Shown here piece by piece: positions 61,211-64,000 of a stretch of 64,000 bases of DNA. The notes under the pieces were generated by a model. The model did no database searches. It had not been told where the DNA came from and saw nothing but the letters and a program-made list of their open reading frames with translations. Origin of the DNA: Bimastos eiseni (lineage: Eukaryota > Annelida > Clitellata > Crassiclitellata > Lumbricidae); assembly GCA_959347315.1 (NCBI GenBank), contig OY365816.1:27400215-27464214 (forward strand), in the 5' to 3' direction. A program made the position numbers and the translations under genes. Position 1 is the stretch's first letter, and every line of letters begins with the position of its first letter.

Positions 61211-62013
61211 TGTATATTTATGCAAACATATACGTGTATATGTTTCAGTACATTTATATTTATTGCTTGTGCATTCAAAATGCAAGTCATGTATATGAAT
61301 ATGCACACGCATGTGTATATATTGAAATAATATACATATATATATATATTGTATACATGTATTGTATATATATATATATATATATCGTATATATATAATG
61401 TTTAGGCATTTGTATATAATGCATCAATATATGTATTATGCGTGAATACAGTCCTGTGTACACATTGAACATGTCCGAGAAAAGAGGGTGGCAATGGTAA
61501 CAATACGTGCGTTTGAAGTGGTACTCTCTCTCTCACTCTCTCTCTCTCTCTCTTCCGACCCCGGATTGGAGCGTATTATTGAAATGTGCCTCGTAGTTAG
61601 AAGTCGGAATCAGCTGTTGGTGGCTTGCTTCGGGTTTTTTTGCAGGATTCCCAGAGAATTTTCGGGGTTTAGTTTTAAACGAGTCCCGTGCTGTTTTGTA
61701 ATCTTCTAGGAGTAACTTTTCTTCTTGATTCTTGTGTGGCTTTTTTGTTTATCATTTCCTTTGAAGGGTGTTGATATACCATGGGTTACTTGCATTGAGA
61801 TTAATTCCATTGGTTCTGATGACTGGGGATGTATTGACGTTTAATTGTGGTAGTGTATTGCTGGCTCTGCGGAAGCATCGCGTCAATGCTCAGATGTTGG
61901 TTTCGTCCGATTTGCTGTTGGGGCACTATATCAATTTCAGTGTTTTGTTACATTCACAAAAGTATACTACAGTAAACTTTAGGGAATTAAAGTGGGAAAC
62001 TATGATATATGTA

Positions 62014-62051
<38 letters not shown>

Positions 62052-63100
62052 CACTGGCTTATATACTAGTTGATACTGTCTAATCAATGATATATATAAC
62101 CATGGAATATGTGCTTTTAGCTGTAATGATATATATATTATAATATATATTTTGTATATGATATATAATGTACTATATATTATATTAATGAAGTAAAATA
62201 TCTTTTCTTCTGGTAGATTGATATGCCAGTGTGATCTATAACTGTGGTCGTCGTCTGTTGCTGCTTAATTTTGCGACGAATGTCGATTAGATTTCTTTCG
62301 TCGCCTTCGTTGCTCTCAATCGCCTGTCTGTGCCGTTCTTTCTGCTTCGGTTTGAGCCCACATATATTGTGGTAGATTTGCGTTTCCCTGAGACGCTGTT
62401 TGTTCTATGTTAACATTTCTTACTAGGTTTCACTATCTTGGAGCGACCAGCAAATTTTGAGTGGTTAACAAAAATAATTGGTGAGCAATGTTTCCTCTAA
62501 GATATGCTTGTGCGTATATGCCATGGAGCCAGCGCACATGAGTATTTAGTCTGTGTCAACAATGTTTTGCAAAAATAACGAGTTGCAATTTGTTTTGTGA
62601 AACAACATAAATCGATGTCTTAGCCAGCTGCAGCCTACCTTACTTGAGAAGCTTTGGTTCTTTGGTTGATACTTTCCATTATTTATCTTTAGACGAAAAA
62701 CTTTTCCCAGGTTATCAGAACTTATCAACATTGATTTTTAGATAATTTATGGCCTTAATTTAGCTATTATCGCATTCAGCTCGGACATGCCCACAAAAGT
62801 GTGAACTATTTATAAAATTTTGCATATAAAAATTTCTTGTGCAAATAATTAGAAGCAAGATTGTTGGTGAGAATTTGTTACGGCCAAGTTGAAGAGGTTG
62901 GATGGATTGTCGTTGGTTGAATAATTTCTTATCTTTTCTGTCCTCTGAACTTGAAATATATCTGCCAAGACTCCTGCAAGACTCCTCATCATTTTGTTGG
63001 TTGTCTGTAATATCTGATATGCTCTGTTGATCTGTTAATATTGAAACAACAGACTACATTGGTTTTCTGATCGAATTTAGTACATGATCTTCAATAAAGT
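60830..63100 (+). other. CUL3: Probable CUL3 3' UTR and downstream sequence
   Basis: Non-coding. Contains an 8-bp hairpin (GAGGGTCG, 7-nt loop, CGACCCTC, 60857-60879), CTGTCTGTC and CTCTCTCT patches, (TA)n tracts at 61190-61210, 61335-61385, 62015-62050, and an ATTAAA at 61091. The true 3' end is not determined. Confidence 0.4.
63093..63098 (+). terminator. CUL3: Candidate polyadenylation signal AATAAA
   Basis: CTTCAATAAAGTGTTG followed by T/G-rich GTAGTTGAAAATCTTGTTAG. First canonical AATAAA after the CUL3 stop that I can see; assignment is tentative because it would imply a 2.3-kb 3' UTR. Confidence 0.35.
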
Positions 63101-64000
63101 GTTGAATTCGTAGTTGAAAATCTTGTTAGTTGAAGCACATTTAAATATGACTGTTTGGTTTAGGGTGGAGTGCAAACCGTTTTAAAGGTGCAAAAAGTGC
63201 TGCTTAATCGTTTTAAAATACCTTTGCATGCCCATTGGATTCTTCACAGTATTTAGTTGTATTTCTTGTATAGCTTTTTATTGTCATTGCGTAAAAAAAA
63301 TTGAAATAAGGGAGTTTATTTCAACGATGTTTTTAGAAAGGTCAGATAAAATCTTTCATCAGAGTAATAGTAAATTCCTAGTTTGGAAATTATTTTTTGG
63401 ACACTCTGAATCTCGCATGCTCAAAAGTGGTGTGCTTGCTTAAAGAGATAAACTGAAGTTATTGGTGTAGAACCTACTTTCTGCATTCATTCTGTTACTT
63501 TCTGTTCATTTATACCAAAGCATGCATTACTGATTTTCTTTGGATTATTTCGTTAAGTACATGCGATGGATAAAGGATATGGAGCAATCGAATTTTCAGG
63601 CTCTGGTACCTTTGCTTTCTTGCTGAGATTTCATTTCAGCACTGTAGAAACTTTAGAATTAGATGTGCCACCACAAGAACGAGCACCAATTTCTGTTTTA
63701 GTACTGCATGCATGTAAGTTTATTGCCTAAAATATACCGGGGGTTAACGCCTCATTTTTGGACATTATCTGGGCTCTGGTTGGTCGAGCCCACAATTTCG
63801 TTTTAATGGTTCTGTGTATTGCAACTTGTGTTTATCTCGCAAAACGCCTTGCCCTTGCTGCAGTTTTATCGTTCCAAGGCATCCTCCTTGGACCTCGAAC
63901 TAGTAGTGACCAAGGGTTTCATGCAGATATGCAGAATACTTCCAGTTCTTTTCTTTATCAGAAAGAGGGTGTTGATAATATTTAACTGTTTTCTGGTTTC
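63101..64000. other. No recognisable gene
   Basis: T-rich sequence to the window end; short frames only. Confidence 0.4.

Overview
This is animal nuclear DNA, most likely from a marine or other soft-bodied invertebrate. Three things point that way: one long intron-rich gene on the plus strand encodes an unmistakable metazoan cullin-3; the rest is dominated by non-LTR retrotransposon fragments, hAT-type DNA transposons and micro/minisatellites; there is no prokaryotic gene organisation at all. The presence of a U12-type intron means the lineage has kept the minor spliceosome. I cannot name the phylum from the sequence alone.

Layout. Positions 1-18.8 kb hold no recognisable host gene. They contain a reverse-transcriptase scrap (minus strand, 191-394), a ~215-bp direct duplication (601-815 and 1451-1665), many simple-sequence tracts, copies of several dispersed repeats, and two 5'-truncated R4/Dong-like retrotransposons with restriction-like endonuclease domains set inside (TAA)n tracts (11.85-13.76 kb). 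A hypothetical lysine/serine-rich reading frame lies at 18.8-19.3 kb. A young AT-rich LINE (19.7-21.5 kb) carries RNase H and a zinc knuckle; its 5' piece is inverted, the signature of twin priming. From 22 to 34 kb there are tandem and dispersed copies of one short repeat family, a ~700-bp GA/CAGA satellite and several promoter-like motif clusters (paired ETS, paired NRF1, CTCF-like plus TCTCGCGAGA plus E-box) without an identified gene. From 34 to 42 kb there is a decayed hAT transposase, a triplicated ~260-bp segment with splice-like borders, and degenerate tandem repeats.

The gene. CUL3 runs from its ATG at 43669 to its stop at 60829 in 19 coding exons. The joined coding length is 2304 nt (767 codons plus stop), essentially the usual length of the family, with all exon phases consistent. 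It encodes the scaffold of BTB-adaptor ubiquitin ligases (CRL3): an N-terminal BTB-binding cullin-repeat region, a cullin homology region that recruits RBX1, and a C-terminal winged-helix domain carrying the NEDD8 acceptor lysine (residue 711). Sixteen introns use GT-AG, one uses GC-AG (intron 2), and one is a U12-type AT-AC intron (intron 16) directly upstream of the neddylation-site exon. The introns are loaded with transposable elements (three hAT-like MITEs with 8-bp target duplications, several LINE 3' ends) and many have their own private minisatellite; the one in intron 9 is built from copies of the exon 9 splice donor itself. Positions 60.8-64 kb are 3' UTR or downstream sequence with (TA)n tracts and a candidate polyadenylation signal at 63093.
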